This document shows, piece after piece, positions 1 through 7,396 of a DNA stretch of 24,450 bases. The position numbers were made by a program, and so were the translations under genes. Numbering within the stretch: the stretch's first letter is position 1; each line of letters opens with the position of its first letter. The stretch lies in the IMG/VR virus record IMGVR_UViG_3300037883_000231, positions 1 through 24,450 of that record; one strand, 5' to 3'. A model generated the notes under the pieces. It searched no databases. It saw only the letters and a program-made list of their open reading frames with translations, and had not been told where the DNA came from. The stretch comes from a virus.

Positions 1-12
1 TGCGCACGGCGA

Positions 13-35
13 ACCTCCTCCCTGCAGGGGGAGGT
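13..35. terminator. Hairpin upstream of capsid gene
   Basis: An inverted repeat with arms CCTC/GAGG and core CCCTGCAGGG forms a GC-rich stem, followed by a short A/T stretch rather than a clean T-run. It lies in the gap before the capsid gene. It may be an attenuator, an mRNA-end stabilising hairpin or a dispersed palindrome. The preceding gene is outside the window. Confidence 0.3.
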
Positions 36-100
36 AAAAATTTTCACACGCTTTTTCAGATCACCATCACCAGACACCAACCAACCACGGGAACCACACC

Positions 101-1672
101 ATGTATCAGCCCAACCTTCCGCACCTCATTGCCAAGTCGGCCTTGCCGCACACCATGCAGGATTACAGCGCCGCGCTGACCAATGCCGGCAGCTTCCTGC
201 GCGAGATCGAGAAGGCGCATGCCAATCCGCTGCCCGGCGATCCGCTGGCGAAAACGACGTTTTCGGAATCGAATTCGCCGACCTCGGGCCTGACCTATTA
301 CGACCTCGAGACCGGCGCCAAATTCGTCTATCCGATGCTTACGCCGCTGCGCAACGAGATCCCGCGCGTCTCCGGCAAGGGTGGCATCCAGGCCAATTGG
401 CGCGCGGTGACCGGCATCAACACCACTGGGCTTCGCATCGGCGTCTCCGGCGGCAACCGCGGCGGCGTCAGCGCGGTGGCGACGCAAGATTACAGCGCCG
501 CCTACAAGGGCATCGGCATCGAAACCTCGGTCGACTTCGAGGCGCAATATGCCGGCATGGGCTTTGACGACATCAAGGCGATCGGCGCCAAAATAGGTCT
601 CGAAGCCTGCATGCTCGGCGAGGAGTTGTTGATCTTGGGCGGCAACACGTCGGTGCCGCTCGGCACCACGCCGACGCCGTCGCTGGCGCCGTCGACCTCC
701 GGCGGCAGCCTCACCGCCGCGGCCAGTCCCTATAGCGTCATCTGCGTCGCGCTGTCGCTCGACGCCATCGTCAACGGCTCCATCACCGGCGGCATCCAGG
801 GCGCGATCACGCGCAGCAATGCCGACGGTTCGTCGGATACGTTCGGCGGTGGCGCGGCCGGAAAATCGGCCAATGCCACGGCGTCGATCTCGTCCGGCAC
901 CTCGGGCTCGATCGCAGCGAGCGTCGCGCCGGTGACCGGCGCCATGGGCTATGCCTGGTTCTGGGGTGCCGCCGGCTCCGAAGTGCTCGGCGCCATCACC
1001 ACCATCAATTCGCTGGTGATCACCGCGAACGCGGCCGGCACGCAGACCGCGGCCGCGCTCGGCAGCGACAATTCGACCAACGCGCTGGTGTTCGACGGCC
1101 TGCTCTATCAGGCGTTCAAGTCCGGCTCCAACGCCTATGTGCAGTATCTCGCCACCGGCACCGCCGGCACCGGCTCGACCTTGACCGGCGACGGCGCCGG
1201 CGGCGTCGTCGAGATCGACGCGGCGCTGAAGAACCGTTGGGACAATTACCGGCTCTCGCCCGACACCATGTGGGTCGGTTCGCAGGTCGCCAACGACCTG
1301 TCGAAGAAGATCCTGGCCGGCAACGCCAACGCGGCGCAGCGCTTCGTGTTCGATGCCGACCAGGGCGCGCTCGGCGGCGGCGTCATGGTGCGCACCTATC
1401 TCAACAAGTTCTCCATGGCCGGCCCGAAAGTGCTCGACATCCGCGTGCATCCCAACATGCCGGCCGGCGCGCTGTTGATGACCTCGCGCACCTTGCCCTA
1501 TCCGCTGTCGAACGTCGGCAACGTGGTGCAGGTGCGCACCCGGCAGGACTACTACCAGATCGAATGGCCGCCGCGGGCGCGCCGTTACGAGACCGGCGTC
1601 TACGCCGACGAGGTGCTGCAGCACTATTTCCCGCCGTCCATGGCGGTGATCGCCAATATCGCGGCGGGGTGA
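101..1672 (+). CDS. Major capsid protein (HK97-fold type)
   Basis: This 523-residue protein is the likely head shell subunit. It starts at ATG in MYQPNLPHLI. The N-terminal part (about 60-190) has the YDLETGAKFVYPMLTPLRNEIPRV pattern common in phage major capsid proteins and a long helix-prone stretch near 155-180. Residues about 205-315 are rich in Gly, Ser, Thr and Ala and include a YAWFWGAAGSEVLGAITT pattern, which suggests an inserted Ig/Fn3-like beta domain. Residues 370-523 return to capsid-like sequence and end in VIANIAAG. The last 60-130 codons recur four more times downstream. Position before connector and tail genes agrees with a capsid role. The fold is inferred from pattern and context, not from a search. 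Confidence 0.82.
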   Translation: MYQPNLPHLIAKSALPHTMQDYSAALTNAGSFLREIEKAHANPLPGDPLAKTTFSESNSPTSGLTYYDLETGAKFVYPMLTPLRNEIPRVSGKGGIQANWRAVTGINTTGLRIGVSGGNRGGVSAVATQDYSAAYKGIGIETSVDFEAQYAGMGFDDIKAIGAKIGLEACMLGEELLILGGNTSVPLGTTPTPSLAPSTSGGSLTAAASPYSVICVALSLDAIVNGSITGGIQGAITRSNADGSSDTFGGGAAGKSANATASISSGTSGSIAASVAPVTGAMGYAWFWGAAGSEVLGAITTINSLVITANAAGTQTAAALGSDNSTNALVFDGLLYQAFKSGSNAYVQYLATGTAGTGSTLTGDGAGGVVEIDAALKNRWDNYRLSPDTMWVGSQVANDLSKKILAGNANAAQRFVFDADQGALGGGVMVRTYLNKFSMAGPKVLDIRVHPNMPAGALLMTSRTLPYPLSNVGNVVQVRTRQDYYQIEWPPRARRYETGVYADEVLQHYFPPSMAVIANIAAG

Positions 1673-1715
1673 GCGCGCTTCGTCGTCGTCTCCAGCAGTA
1701 ACACGCAAATGCGGC

Positions 1716-1738
1716 GAGCGGCTGGATAAAAGCCGCTC
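1716..1738 (+). terminator. Hairpin after capsid stop
   Basis: A perfect 8-bp inverted repeat, GAGCGGCT and AGCCGCTC, encloses a 7-base loop, 44 bases after the capsid stop. There is no following T-run, so it is not a classic intrinsic terminator. It could protect the abundant capsid mRNA or lower read-through into the toxin genes. No such perfect hairpin was noticed after the capsid fragments. Confidence 0.35.
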
Positions 1739-1752
1739 ACGCGCCTTTATGC

Positions 1753-1800
1753 TTCATGCGCGGGCTTGACCTGCGCATCCACGCTGCCCTGCCACATCAC
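1753..1800. repeat. REP-like palindromic repeat, copy 1
   Basis: A copy of an intergenic repeat with the core CATGCGCGGGCTTGACC followed by a GCGCATCCA half that pairs with it. Versions occur between every capsid 3' end and toxin start here. This copy keeps the first half and has a diverged second half. Confidence 0.5.
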
Positions 1801-1814
1801 GCACAGCCAAGCCC

Positions 1815-2771
1815 ATGAAACCTCCGCTGTCGCGCACCTTGAGCGCCGTGCCGCGATTGCCGCACGTGCAACTCGAAATCGCCAAAGCGATCCGTGCGCT
1901 CGCGGGGCAGGACGAGGACGAGCAGCTGCGGCAGCGGCGCGCCGAGGTCGCCGCGATTTGCCGCGAATGCGAGGAGATCAAACGGGACATCGGGAAAATT
2001 GCGCGGCTACTGGCGTCCACAATTCGATCGGACTTGCAAAAGTTTATTGATGCCCGTCGAAGTCCCACTGTCGAAAAGGCTGGCTTTCGATCCGATCAGC
2101 CACGTTGGCCAACGGGCAGCGGTGAAATCAGCGGCCGTTGGTCGGGAGGCGCTGGAGTGGCTGATCCTTCTCCACCAAAAACACCGACTGAGGAACCTCC
2201 GCCGAGATCATGGAGCATCGGTCATAATCAGGGGCCGCCGCTCGACGACCCACCTGAAATTCCGCTGGAGTCGCCACTGACCGAACACGAAATTTTGGAT
2301 GTGGCAAAGACCGCCGCGAGATGGTTGGCAAGGGCCGGTGTGAGGCCCGCTTTAGAGGCGACAGCAGAGGCCATCAGCGGACCCGTAGGAGATTTTTTGC
2401 TGGTTCTGGAAGCAACATATTGGCTCGCTCGTGCCCTTCCTTCTATCTATTCTTACCTAGACCCGCCGAAAACATTGGAAGAATTGCAGAAGAACCCCAA
2501 AAAGGGTTACGATGAGCATCACAACGTCGAACAGTGGTCAGAGAAAGACGACATCCCACGAAGTTTGATCGACGCGGATGAAAACCGGGTGCGAATTCCG
2601 AGGATGAGGCACTGGGAAATGAACGGCTGGTTGGACACACCGGACAAGGAGTTCGGGGACGCCCAGCTTAACGAGATGTCACCCAGAGACTACCTGAAGG
2701 GCAAGAGTTGGGAAGAACGCTACCGTTTTGGTCTTGGCGCCCTGAAGAAATTTAATGTGCTAAAGCCATGA
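1815..2771 (+). CDS. Polymorphic toxin, C-terminal HNH-type nuclease
   Basis: This 318-residue protein looks like a modular toxin. Residues 1-50 (MKPPLSRTLSAVP, LEIAKAIRALAG, LRQRRAEVAAI) match the shared N-terminus of the other capsid-linked toxins here. A linker at 92-112 (SDQPRWPTGSG) and a SIGHNQGPPL motif at 134-143 follow. The C-terminal domain, 215-318, has PPKTLEELQ, then GYDEHHNVEQ at 231-240 and RDYLKGKSWEER near 291-302. The paired His in GYxxHHxVEQ is typical of HNH/AHH-like toxin nucleases, so DNA or RNA cleavage is likely. No signal peptide is seen. The stop overlaps the DUF2019 gene start as ATGA. It is the only intact HNH toxin in the capsid-linked array and the one closest to the capsid. 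Virion delivery is conjecture. Confidence 0.75.
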   Translation: MKPPLSRTLSAVPRLPHVQLEIAKAIRALAGQDEDEQLRQRRAEVAAICRECEEIKRDIGKIARLLASTIRSDLQKFIDARRSPTVEKAGFRSDQPRWPTGSGEISGRWSGGAGVADPSPPKTPTEEPPPRSWSIGHNQGPPLDDPPEIPLESPLTEHEILDVAKTAARWLARAGVRPALEATAEAISGPVGDFLLVLEATYWLARALPSIYSYLDPPKTLEELQKNPKKGYDEHHNVEQWSEKDDIPRSLIDADENRVRIPRMRHWEMNGWLDTPDKEFGDAQLNEMSPRDYLKGKSWEERYRFGLGALKKFNVLKP

Positions 2772-3139
2772 AGCAACCTGACCTCGAAAGCCTCACTGTC
2801 ACCGACTTGGTCGAGCGTTTTGCTGCGCTTGCCGTTGAAGACGACAAGGCGGAACAAAAGGACCAAATAGCAAAACGCAGGCGCATACGCTCGCAAATTT
2901 TTGCGGTCGACAAGGAGTTAAAGAGCCGACCGGGCGACCAGCGGCGAGCGCTATTGCCACTTTATCATCACCCAAATATGGGAGTCCGGCTCCTGGCGGC
3001 CAAATGTACATTGGCAGTTGCGCCAGGGGACGCACGGCGTATGATCGAGTCGATTGCCGCTTCAAATTGGTTTCCTCATGCTGGCGACGCGGGCATGTGC
3101 CTGTACATGCTCGATGAGGGAAATTATGTTCCCCGCTAA
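2768..3139 (+). CDS. DUF2019 protein, likely immunity to the HNH toxin
   Basis: A 123-residue protein starting within the toxin stop (ATGA), so the two are probably translationally coupled. It has the DUF2019 pattern: LTVTDLVERFAALA at the start, RPGDQRRALLPLYHHPN in the middle, VRLLAAKCTLAVAP after it, and AGDAGMCLYMLDEGNYVPR at the end. The repeated alpha-helical layout resembles HEAT-like repeats. DUF2019 genes beside HNH toxins recur in this window, which supports an immunity role. The inhibitor function is inferred from position and not shown by sequence. Confidence 0.75.
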   Translation: MKQPDLESLTVTDLVERFAALAVEDDKAEQKDQIAKRRRIRSQIFAVDKELKSRPGDQRRALLPLYHHPNMGVRLLAAKCTLAVAPGDARRMIESIAASNWFPHAGDAGMCLYMLDEGNYVPR

Positions 3140-3145
3140 AGTTGA

Positions 3146-3217
3146 TCCTACGGCGACCCGAACGAAATGATTCAAATCGTCGCCGCTGCTTGCATTTTCA
3201 AGCGCTACGTGAATTAG
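3146..3217 (+). pseudogene. Possible relic C-terminus of a lost gene
   Basis: Between the DUF2019 stop and the first capsid fragment an open frame reads SYGDPNEMIQIVAAACIFK and ends at TAG three bases before the capsid homology. It has no start codon or ribosome site. Its amphipathic sequence looks protein-like, so it may be the tail of a deleted toxin or immunity gene, but a chance frame of 23 codons is quite possible. Confidence 0.2.
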
Positions 3218-3220
3218 GCA

Positions 3221-3611
3221 GCAGCTCGCCAACGACCTGTCGAAGAAAATCCTGGCCGGTAACGCCAACGTGGCGCAGCGCTTCGTGTTCGATGCCGACC
3301 AGGGCGCGCTCGGCGGCGGCGTCATGGTGCGCACTTATCTCAACAAGTTCTCCATGGCCGGGCCAAAAGTGCTCGACATCCGCGTGCATCCCAACATGCC
3401 GGCGGGCGCGCTGTTGATGACCTCGCGCACTCTGCCCTATCCGCTGTCGAACGTCGGCAACGTCGTGCAGGTGCGCACCCGGCAGGACTACTACCAGATC
3501 GAATGGCCGCCGCGGGCGCGCCGTTACGAGACCGGCGTCTACGCCGACGAGGTGTTGCAGCACTATTTCCCGCCGTCCATGGCGGTGATTGCGAATATCG
3601 CCGCGGGGTAG
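3221..3611 (+). pseudogene. Capsid gene 3' fragment, copy 1
   Basis: A 391-base copy aligned without gaps to capsid positions 1282-1672, including the stop (TAG instead of TGA). From the QRFVF motif to the end, the 110 or so encoded residues are identical to the capsid while about a dozen third-position or synonymous changes are present. Two amino acid changes (V to L and A to V) lie at the 5' edge. It has no proper start, so it is not a functional capsid gene. A short in-frame GTG ORF could still make a C-terminal capsid peptide. It marks the upstream edge of the second toxin cassette. Confidence 0.9.
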
Positions 3612-3644
3612 GGCGCATCGCTCTTGCTCCGCAACCCATGTCTT

Positions 3645-3722
3645 GCGCGGGCGTTACCCCCGGCATCCACCGGCATTGTCGCCGCATGGATCGCCGGGCG
3701 CTGCCCGCAACGACGTTCTCAC
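3645..3722. repeat. REP-like palindromic repeat, copy 2
   Basis: A diverged copy of the palindromic intergenic repeat. The halves are TTGCGCGGGCGTTACCC..GGCATCCA and GCCGCATGGATCGCCGGG, ending near CAACGACG. It sits between capsid fragment 1 and the second toxin start. Confidence 0.45.
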
Positions 3723-3734
3723 GAGATCAAGCAC

Positions 3735-4160
3735 ATGAAACCGCCGCTGCCGCGCATATTGAGTGCCGTGCCATGCACATTGCATGTGCAGCTTGAGATC
3801 GCGAAAGCAATTCGCGCACTTACTTCGCAAGAAGGGGACGAGCGGCTGTTGGGGAAGGCCGCGGCGGGCGATCCGGAACATCCGGGCTGGCCGGCTGGTA
3901 CTTCGGGCGGCAAGGGCGGTCAATTTCGGCCAAAGGACAGCGCCGGGAATGCTTCCGGACAGCAAGCTAAAACAGGGAGTGATGTGCGGTCGATTATTGC
4001 AACTGCGAAGCAATTGAATTTGGCCGCAAGACCGGATGCGTATCAAAGATGTCTTGATCTATGTTACCCTTTACTGGAAAGACGGCAGCCGCCCGGCAGC
4101 GACTTCAATACGTTTGATTTCCACAAGTGTATGAATGCGTGTCTGGCGCGCAATCTTTAG
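3735..4160 (+). CDS. Polymorphic toxin, short Cys-containing C-terminus
   Basis: This 141-residue protein starts with the shared N-terminus (MKPPLPRILSAVP, LEIAKAIRAL) and is cut short after about 38 residues. A variant linker, HPGWPAGTSGGKGGQF, follows at about 49-64. The C-terminal 60 residues hold RCLDLCYPLLER and HKCMNACLARNL, two C-x3-C pairs that could bind a metal or form a compact helical hairpin. I do not recognise this end as a named toxin family. Start choice rests on the conserved MKPPLP. A small gene, the presumed immunity partner, follows after 12 bases with a GAGG site rather than an overlap. Function is inferred from architecture only. Confidence 0.65.
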   Translation: MKPPLPRILSAVPCTLHVQLEIAKAIRALTSQEGDERLLGKAAAGDPEHPGWPAGTSGGKGGQFRPKDSAGNASGQQAKTGSDVRSIIATAKQLNLAARPDAYQRCLDLCYPLLERRQPPGSDFNTFDFHKCMNACLARNL

Positions 4161-4172
4161 CTGAGGTCACAA

Positions 4173-4415
4173 ATGGATATCGATTTGGCGCGAGATATGA
4201 TCCGAACGGCGTTTCGCAGCAGTTCCGAGCTGCAGAGTTTTCTGGTGGTTCTGAAGCAGCGATGCAGTCCTGAGGAATACAGGGATTATTCACGTGGAAT
4301 CGCGACGGCGATGGATTCGATTGGTGTTGCGCTGATCAACAAGGCGCTGGCGGCGCACCCGGAGTTGAATGCCGAGGTGGAGGCGAGCATCGCGAGGCAC
4401 GGACAATACAGATAA
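4173..4415 (+). CDS. Putative immunity protein of the Cys-type toxin
   Basis: An 80-residue, mostly helical acidic-to-neutral protein (MDIDLARDMIRTAF, CSPEEYRDYSRGIATAMDSI, EVEASIARHGQY). It starts 12 bases after the short toxin gene, with GAGG upstream. No signal peptide or membrane segment is visible. I do not know its family. Size, spacing and position match other toxin-immunity pairs here, so binding and blocking the upstream toxin is the simplest reading. Confidence 0.6.
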   Translation: MDIDLARDMIRTAFRSSSELQSFLVVLKQRCSPEEYRDYSRGIATAMDSIGVALINKALAAHPELNAEVEASIARHGQYR

Positions 4416-4421
4416 AGACGG

Positions 4422-4475
4422 CGAAATATCGGTCTTCGAGATTTCCTGAGGGGCAAGAGTCGAAAGAACGTTACC
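4422..4475 (+). pseudogene. Relic of an HNH toxin C-terminus
   Basis: The frame RNIGLRDFLRGKS matches the SPRDYLRGKSWEER segment near the end of the HNH toxins. A one-base deletion then disrupts the frame before KERY. The relic runs directly into capsid fragment 2, showing that an HNH cassette once stood here and was removed by recombination. Confidence 0.6.
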
Positions 4476-4485
4476 CTAACGCCAC

Positions 4486-4822
4486 ACAACACTTCGTTTT
4501 CGCTGCCGACCAGGGCGCGCTCGGCGGCGGCGTCATGGTGCGCACCTATCTCAACAAGTTCTCCATGGCCGGCCCGAAAGTGCTCGACATCCGCGTGCAT
4601 CCCAACATGCCCGCGGGCGCGTTGCTGATGACCTCGCGCACCCTGCCGTATCCGCTGTCGAACGTCGGCAATGTCGTGCAGGTGCGCACCCGGCAGGACT
4701 ACTACCAGATCGAATGGCCACCGCGGGCGCGCCGTTACGAGACCGGCGTCTATGCCGACGAGGTGCTGCAGCACTATTTCCCGCCGTCCATGGCGGTGAT
4801 TGCCAATATCGCCGCGGGGTAA
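4486..4822 (+). pseudogene. Capsid gene 3' fragment, copy 2
   Basis: This copy aligns without gaps to capsid positions 1336-1672 with a constant offset. After an Asp-to-Ala change near its 5' edge, the encoded protein equals the capsid to the end (..VIANIAAG, stop TAA) although several codons differ synonymously. It is fused upstream to an HNH toxin relic and has no start of its own apart from internal ATG codons. It marks the upstream edge of the third toxin cassette. Confidence 0.9.
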
Positions 4823-4855
4823 GTCTGCCCCGCATTTTCTCGGCTCTTCCTCGTC

Positions 4856-4932
4856 CGTCAAGCGTTGGCGTGACCCGTGCATCCATGTGGCCTTGTCGCC
4901 GTGTGGATTGCCGGGTCATGCCGACAATGACG
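4856..4932. repeat. REP-like palindromic repeat, copy 3
   Basis: The halves GGCGTGACCCGTGCATCCATG and GTGTGGATTGCCGGGTCATGC are flanked by CGTCA on the left and AATGACG on the right, so the element is an imperfect palindrome of about 77 bases. It lies between capsid fragment 2 and the third toxin. Confidence 0.5.
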
Positions 4933-4951
4933 TCCTCACGAGATCAGGCAC

Positions 4952-5872
4952 ATGAAGCCACCGCTGCCGCGCACTTTGAGTGCCGTGCCCCAGACCTTGC
5001 ACACGCGGCTCGAGATCGCCAAGGCGATCCGCACGCTTGCCGGGCCGGATCAAGATGAATTGCTGCGGCAGCGGCGCGCGGAGATTGCAGCGATCCGTCG
5101 CGATTTGGATGCGCTCGCGCGCGGCGTTCGCAAGCTCGGCGAAGAATTGCCGGCGCTGGTGATGGCGGAGTTGCGGGCGGCGCTCAACAAGTACAGCCCC
5201 GACCAGCCACGCGTGCCTGCCGGCGATCCTGACGGTGGGCAGTGGACGAGTGACGGCGGAAACGGGCCTGCCGATGATTCGCGGGTCGTCTCTGACGTGA
5301 CGCCCGACAATACGTGGATACCAGGTGAGCAATACGCACAAAACACAAGGCGCGGCGGCGGACCGATCCTCATCAATGGTAATTGGCTTGATCCAACGCC
5401 GGCTCAAGCGGCAAGGCTGACTGTTGCAGAGGCGCAGGCGCAGGATGCGTTGGCTCGAGTCCGGAACTTTGATCCATATTGGCAGCCCACTCCGGGCCTG
5501 TATGCAACCATCGAAGGAAAAATCTCTGACCTGGAGGCCCAGGCTCAGGAAGCGAAGGCTCGCCTTGCCGAGCTGGCAAGTGCCGGCATCGGGCCCGGAC
5601 CCTTCGCTCGGAACTCCATACCGGCCCGAGGGCCCGGACGAAATTTTTACGCGGCGGAACGCGTCGAGAACAATGAAAATGGCGATGAGAGTGGATGCCA
5701 CACCTGTGGGACAAAGGATCCGGGGACGCGGTTGGGCAACTACGTACTTGACCATCAGCCGCCAACTGCCCTCAATCTTTTCGGCAGCGCGCAAAGGTTA
5801 TATCCTCAATGCCTTGCCTGCAGTTGGCGACAGGGTAGTTGGATATTTCATTACCTGAGAGACAGAAGATGA
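4952..5872 (+). CDS. Polymorphic toxin, zinc-ribbon HNH-type C-terminus
   Basis: This 306-residue protein has the shared N-terminus at 1-55 (MKPPLPRTLSAVP, LLRQRRAEIAAIRR), then a helical stretch with ELPALVMAELRAALNK, a linker PDQPRVPAGDPDGGQW at 83-98 and a VTPDNTWIPGEQYA motif near 116-129. Residues about 185-210 look coiled-coil. The C-terminal domain has C249-x2-C252, then NYVLDHQPPTALN near 263-275 and C287-x2-C290. The two CxxC pairs around an Asp-His pair are typical of zinc-stabilised HNH (beta-beta-alpha metal) nuclease toxins, so nucleic acid cleavage is likely. The stop overlaps the next gene as ATGA. The gene appears intact. Confidence 0.75.
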   Translation: MKPPLPRTLSAVPQTLHTRLEIAKAIRTLAGPDQDELLRQRRAEIAAIRRDLDALARGVRKLGEELPALVMAELRAALNKYSPDQPRVPAGDPDGGQWTSDGGNGPADDSRVVSDVTPDNTWIPGEQYAQNTRRGGGPILINGNWLDPTPAQAARLTVAEAQAQDALARVRNFDPYWQPTPGLYATIEGKISDLEAQAQEAKARLAELASAGIGPGPFARNSIPARGPGRNFYAAERVENNENGDESGCHTCGTKDPGTRLGNYVLDHQPPTALNLFGSAQRLYPQCLACSWRQGSWIFHYLRDRR

Positions 5873-6243
5873 CGACGAACTCAATCAAGGTGGCGCCGCC
5901 GAACTCAATGTTTTTGATCACTGATGCCCAAGGCGGTTTTGCCGCCGATGTTTCCAGGTCGACCCCGGCAATTGCGGCGACTGACACATGTATCACCGTG
6001 GGAAGCCTGGCGGAAATGGATGGCGAGACGAAAATCACGATTGGTCCAGCTGACAAGGTCGATCCAGGTGGTCGTCCCACATTCGACGGCGCGTTGGCGA
6101 CGCCGACCCGCACCGTCGTTGTCTTTACGATCGAATGGAAAAAATTACTCGAAGCGCGTGTTTCTTCCTTGCAAACAAGAGTGCGAATTTGGACCAATCA
6201 CCCCAACGAACCTGACAACGTCGTCATTGGACTGACGCCATAG
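5869..6243 (+). CDS. Putative immunity to the zinc-HNH toxin
   Basis: A 124-residue protein starting at the ATG that overlaps the toxin stop (ATGA). An in-frame ATG 30 bases upstream would lie inside the toxin gene and is less likely. It is rich in beta-prone segments: MTTNSIKVAPPNSMFLI, MDGETKITIGPADKVDPG, TPTRTVVVFTIEW, RVRIWTNHPNEPDNVVIGL. I cannot name the family. A diverged paralog lies at 6445-6816, also directly after a copy of the same toxin C-terminus, so the two genes travel as a pair. Inhibition of the nuclease is inferred. Confidence 0.65.
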   Translation: MTTNSIKVAPPNSMFLITDAQGGFAADVSRSTPAIAATDTCITVGSLAEMDGETKITIGPADKVDPGGRPTFDGALATPTRTVVVFTIEWKKLLEARVSSLQTRVRIWTNHPNEPDNVVIGLTP

Positions 6244-6246
6244 GCG

Positions 6247-6448
6247 ACGATGAGAATGGCGATGAGAGCGGATGCCAACTTGCGGGGCAAAGGATCGGCG
6301 GACGCCTTTAGGTAACTATGTACTTGACCATCAACCGCCGAACGCTCTGAATGTTTTCGGCGTGGAGCAGAGGCTACACCCTCAGTGCCTATCTTGTAGT
6401 TTGCGACAGGGTCTTTGGATGCTTCGGTACTTGAGAGACAAACGATGA
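6247..6448 (+). pseudogene. Orphan, frameshifted C-terminus of a zinc-HNH toxin
   Basis: About 200 bases match the end of the toxin at 4952-5872 (positions 5676-5872). Restoring one missing base near 6275 gives a frame with TCGAKD, GNYVLDHQPPNALNVFG and PQCLSCSLRQG, so the CxxC, DHQ and CxxC elements are kept. There is no start codon, linker or N-terminal domain. The end overlaps the following immunity gene as ATGA. It is a 3' scar left when an older toxin lost its front part. Confidence 0.8.
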
Positions 6449-6816
6449 CGACAAGTTCCATCAAAGTTGCGCCGCCGAACTCGCTTGTGCTGATCAGCGA
6501 CGTTAATCGCGGCGAAGTCCCGGAAGAAATTGACCCGGAATTGGGTTTCGGGGCCACTGCTTCCTCCATTGCTGTGGCGTGTTTGCCGGACATGGATGGC
6601 GAAACGATGATTAAGTTGGGGCCGGCGGCCGAGGTCGACCCGGGCAGTCGACCCGCGTTCGAAATGATATTGGCGACGCCGACGCGTACCGTCGCCGTCA
6701 TGACCATCGAATGGGCAACACTCCTCAAAGCGGAAGTACCAGCCTCGAGCACACGCGTGCGAGTTTGGACAAATCACGCAAAGTGGCCAGACAACGTTCT
6801 CATTGGGTTGGGATAA
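6445..6816 (+). CDS. Orphan paralog of the zinc-HNH immunity protein
   Basis: A 123-residue intact protein resembling the one at 5869-6243: MTTSSIKVAPPNSLVLIS, MDGETMIKLGPAAEVDPG, TPTRTVAVMTIEW, RVRVWTNHAKWPDNVLIGLG. The middle section (EVPEEIDPELGFGATASS) differs most. Its partner toxin survives only as a frameshifted 3' scar, so this gene is probably kept as protection against a related toxin held by other strains. Confidence 0.65.
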   Translation: MTTSSIKVAPPNSLVLISDVNRGEVPEEIDPELGFGATASSIAVACLPDMDGETMIKLGPAAEVDPGSRPAFEMILATPTRTVAVMTIEWATLLKAEVPASSTRVRVWTNHAKWPDNVLIGLG

Positions 6817-6821
6817 ATTCC

Positions 6822-7019
6822 CTGATGCGCCGGATCACCTTGCCTTCACTAATGTCGAACGTCGGCAACGTCATGCAGGTGCGTACCCGGCAGGACTACT
6901 ACCAGATCGAATGGCCGCCGCGGGCACGCCGTTACGAGACCGGCGTCTACGCCGACGAGGTGCTGCAGCACTATTTCCCGCCGTCCATGGCGGTGATTGC
7001 CAATATCGCGGCGGGATAG
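6822..7019 (+). pseudogene. Capsid gene 3' fragment, copy 3
   Basis: It aligns without gaps to capsid positions 1475-1672. The first 10 or so codons are diverged (LMRRITLPSLMSN against LMTSRTLPYPLSN). From NVGNV on only one residue differs (V to M) and the end is ..VIANIAAG. It starts six bases after the orphan immunity stop. It is shorter and more changed than copies 1 and 2. Confidence 0.85.
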
Positions 7020-7052
7020 TTCGCGTCGCTTTCGCTCCACTACCCCGCGTCT

Positions 7053-7130
7053 CGTCATGCGCGGGCTTGACCCGCGCATCCATGCTGCCCCTTCGCCGCA
7101 TGGATTGCCGGCTCACGCCCCGCAATGACG
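7053..7130. repeat. REP-like palindromic repeat, copy 4
   Basis: The best-preserved copy. It begins CGTCATGCGCGGGCTTGACC and CGCGCATCCATG, continues with CGCATGGATTGCCGG, and ends CGCAATGACG, so the outer CGTCAT/ATGACG ends are inverted. It lies between capsid fragment 3 and the truncated toxin start at 7150. Confidence 0.55.
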
Positions 7131-7149
7131 CATTGCAAAGATCAAACAC

Positions 7150-7323
7150 ATGAAACCACCGCTGCCGCGCACTCTGAGCGCCGTGCCCAAAACTTTGCAC
7201 ACGCGGCTCGAAATCGCCAAAGCGATCCGCGCGCTCGCCGGGCCAGACGAAGATGAATTGCTGCGCCAGCGGCGCGCGGAGATCGCGGCGATCCGCCGCG
7301 AACTGGAGGCGCTGCCTGGCTAG
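7150..7323 (+). pseudogene. Truncated toxin: N-terminal domain only
   Basis: A 57-residue ORF made almost only of the shared toxin N-terminus (MKPPLPRTLSAVP, LEIAKAIRALAGPDEDELL, RQRRAEIAAIRRELEALPG, stop TAG). The linker and toxic domain are missing. The last 22 codons of a toxin follow at 7328 in another frame, so an internal deletion removed the middle. If made, the peptide would hold only the putative targeting domain, which could compete with full toxins, but decay is the simplest view. Confidence 0.7.
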
Positions 7324-7327
7324 GCAG

Positions 7328-7396
7328 GATGTCGAGGACACGATTTTGGGTTATAGGTTATACGATTCTGGGCGCATTCGACTTAGAAATGAATGA
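7328..7396 (+). pseudogene. Relic toxin tail before membrane immunity gene
   Basis: This frame reads DVEDTILGYRLYDSGRIR, then LRNE and TGA. It matches DVEDNLRGYDLYESGRIR at the end of the ORF at 10787-11026, which also precedes a copy of the membrane protein gene. The TGA overlaps the next ATG as ATGA. I infer it is the last part of the toxin that the membrane protein neutralises. Confidence 0.6.

Noticed and set aside
56-1708. Long minus-strand ORF of 550 codons across the capsid gene
   Set aside because: It mirrors the capsid gene, is very rich in Arg, Ala and Gly as expected of antisense frames in GC-rich genes, and has no recognisable domain.
1673-1814. Insertion sequence ends flanking the cassettes
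   Set aside because: No transposase, no terminal inverted repeats with target duplication; the shared sequence at cassette edges is capsid and palindromic repeat.
1766-2050. Alternative-frame ORF overlapping the first toxin start
   Set aside because: It is a frame shadow of the toxin N-terminus and palindromic repeat with no domain and no ribosome site.
3270-3611. Capsid fragment read as a separate GTG-started gene
   Set aside because: No ribosome site and only the C-terminal fifth of the capsid; better explained as a recombination leftover, though a peptide cannot be ruled out.
7354-7370. TTATAC-like -10 element ahead of the membrane immunity gene
   Set aside because: The bases lie inside the toxin tail relic and code for YRLYDSG in frame; no matching -35 stands out.
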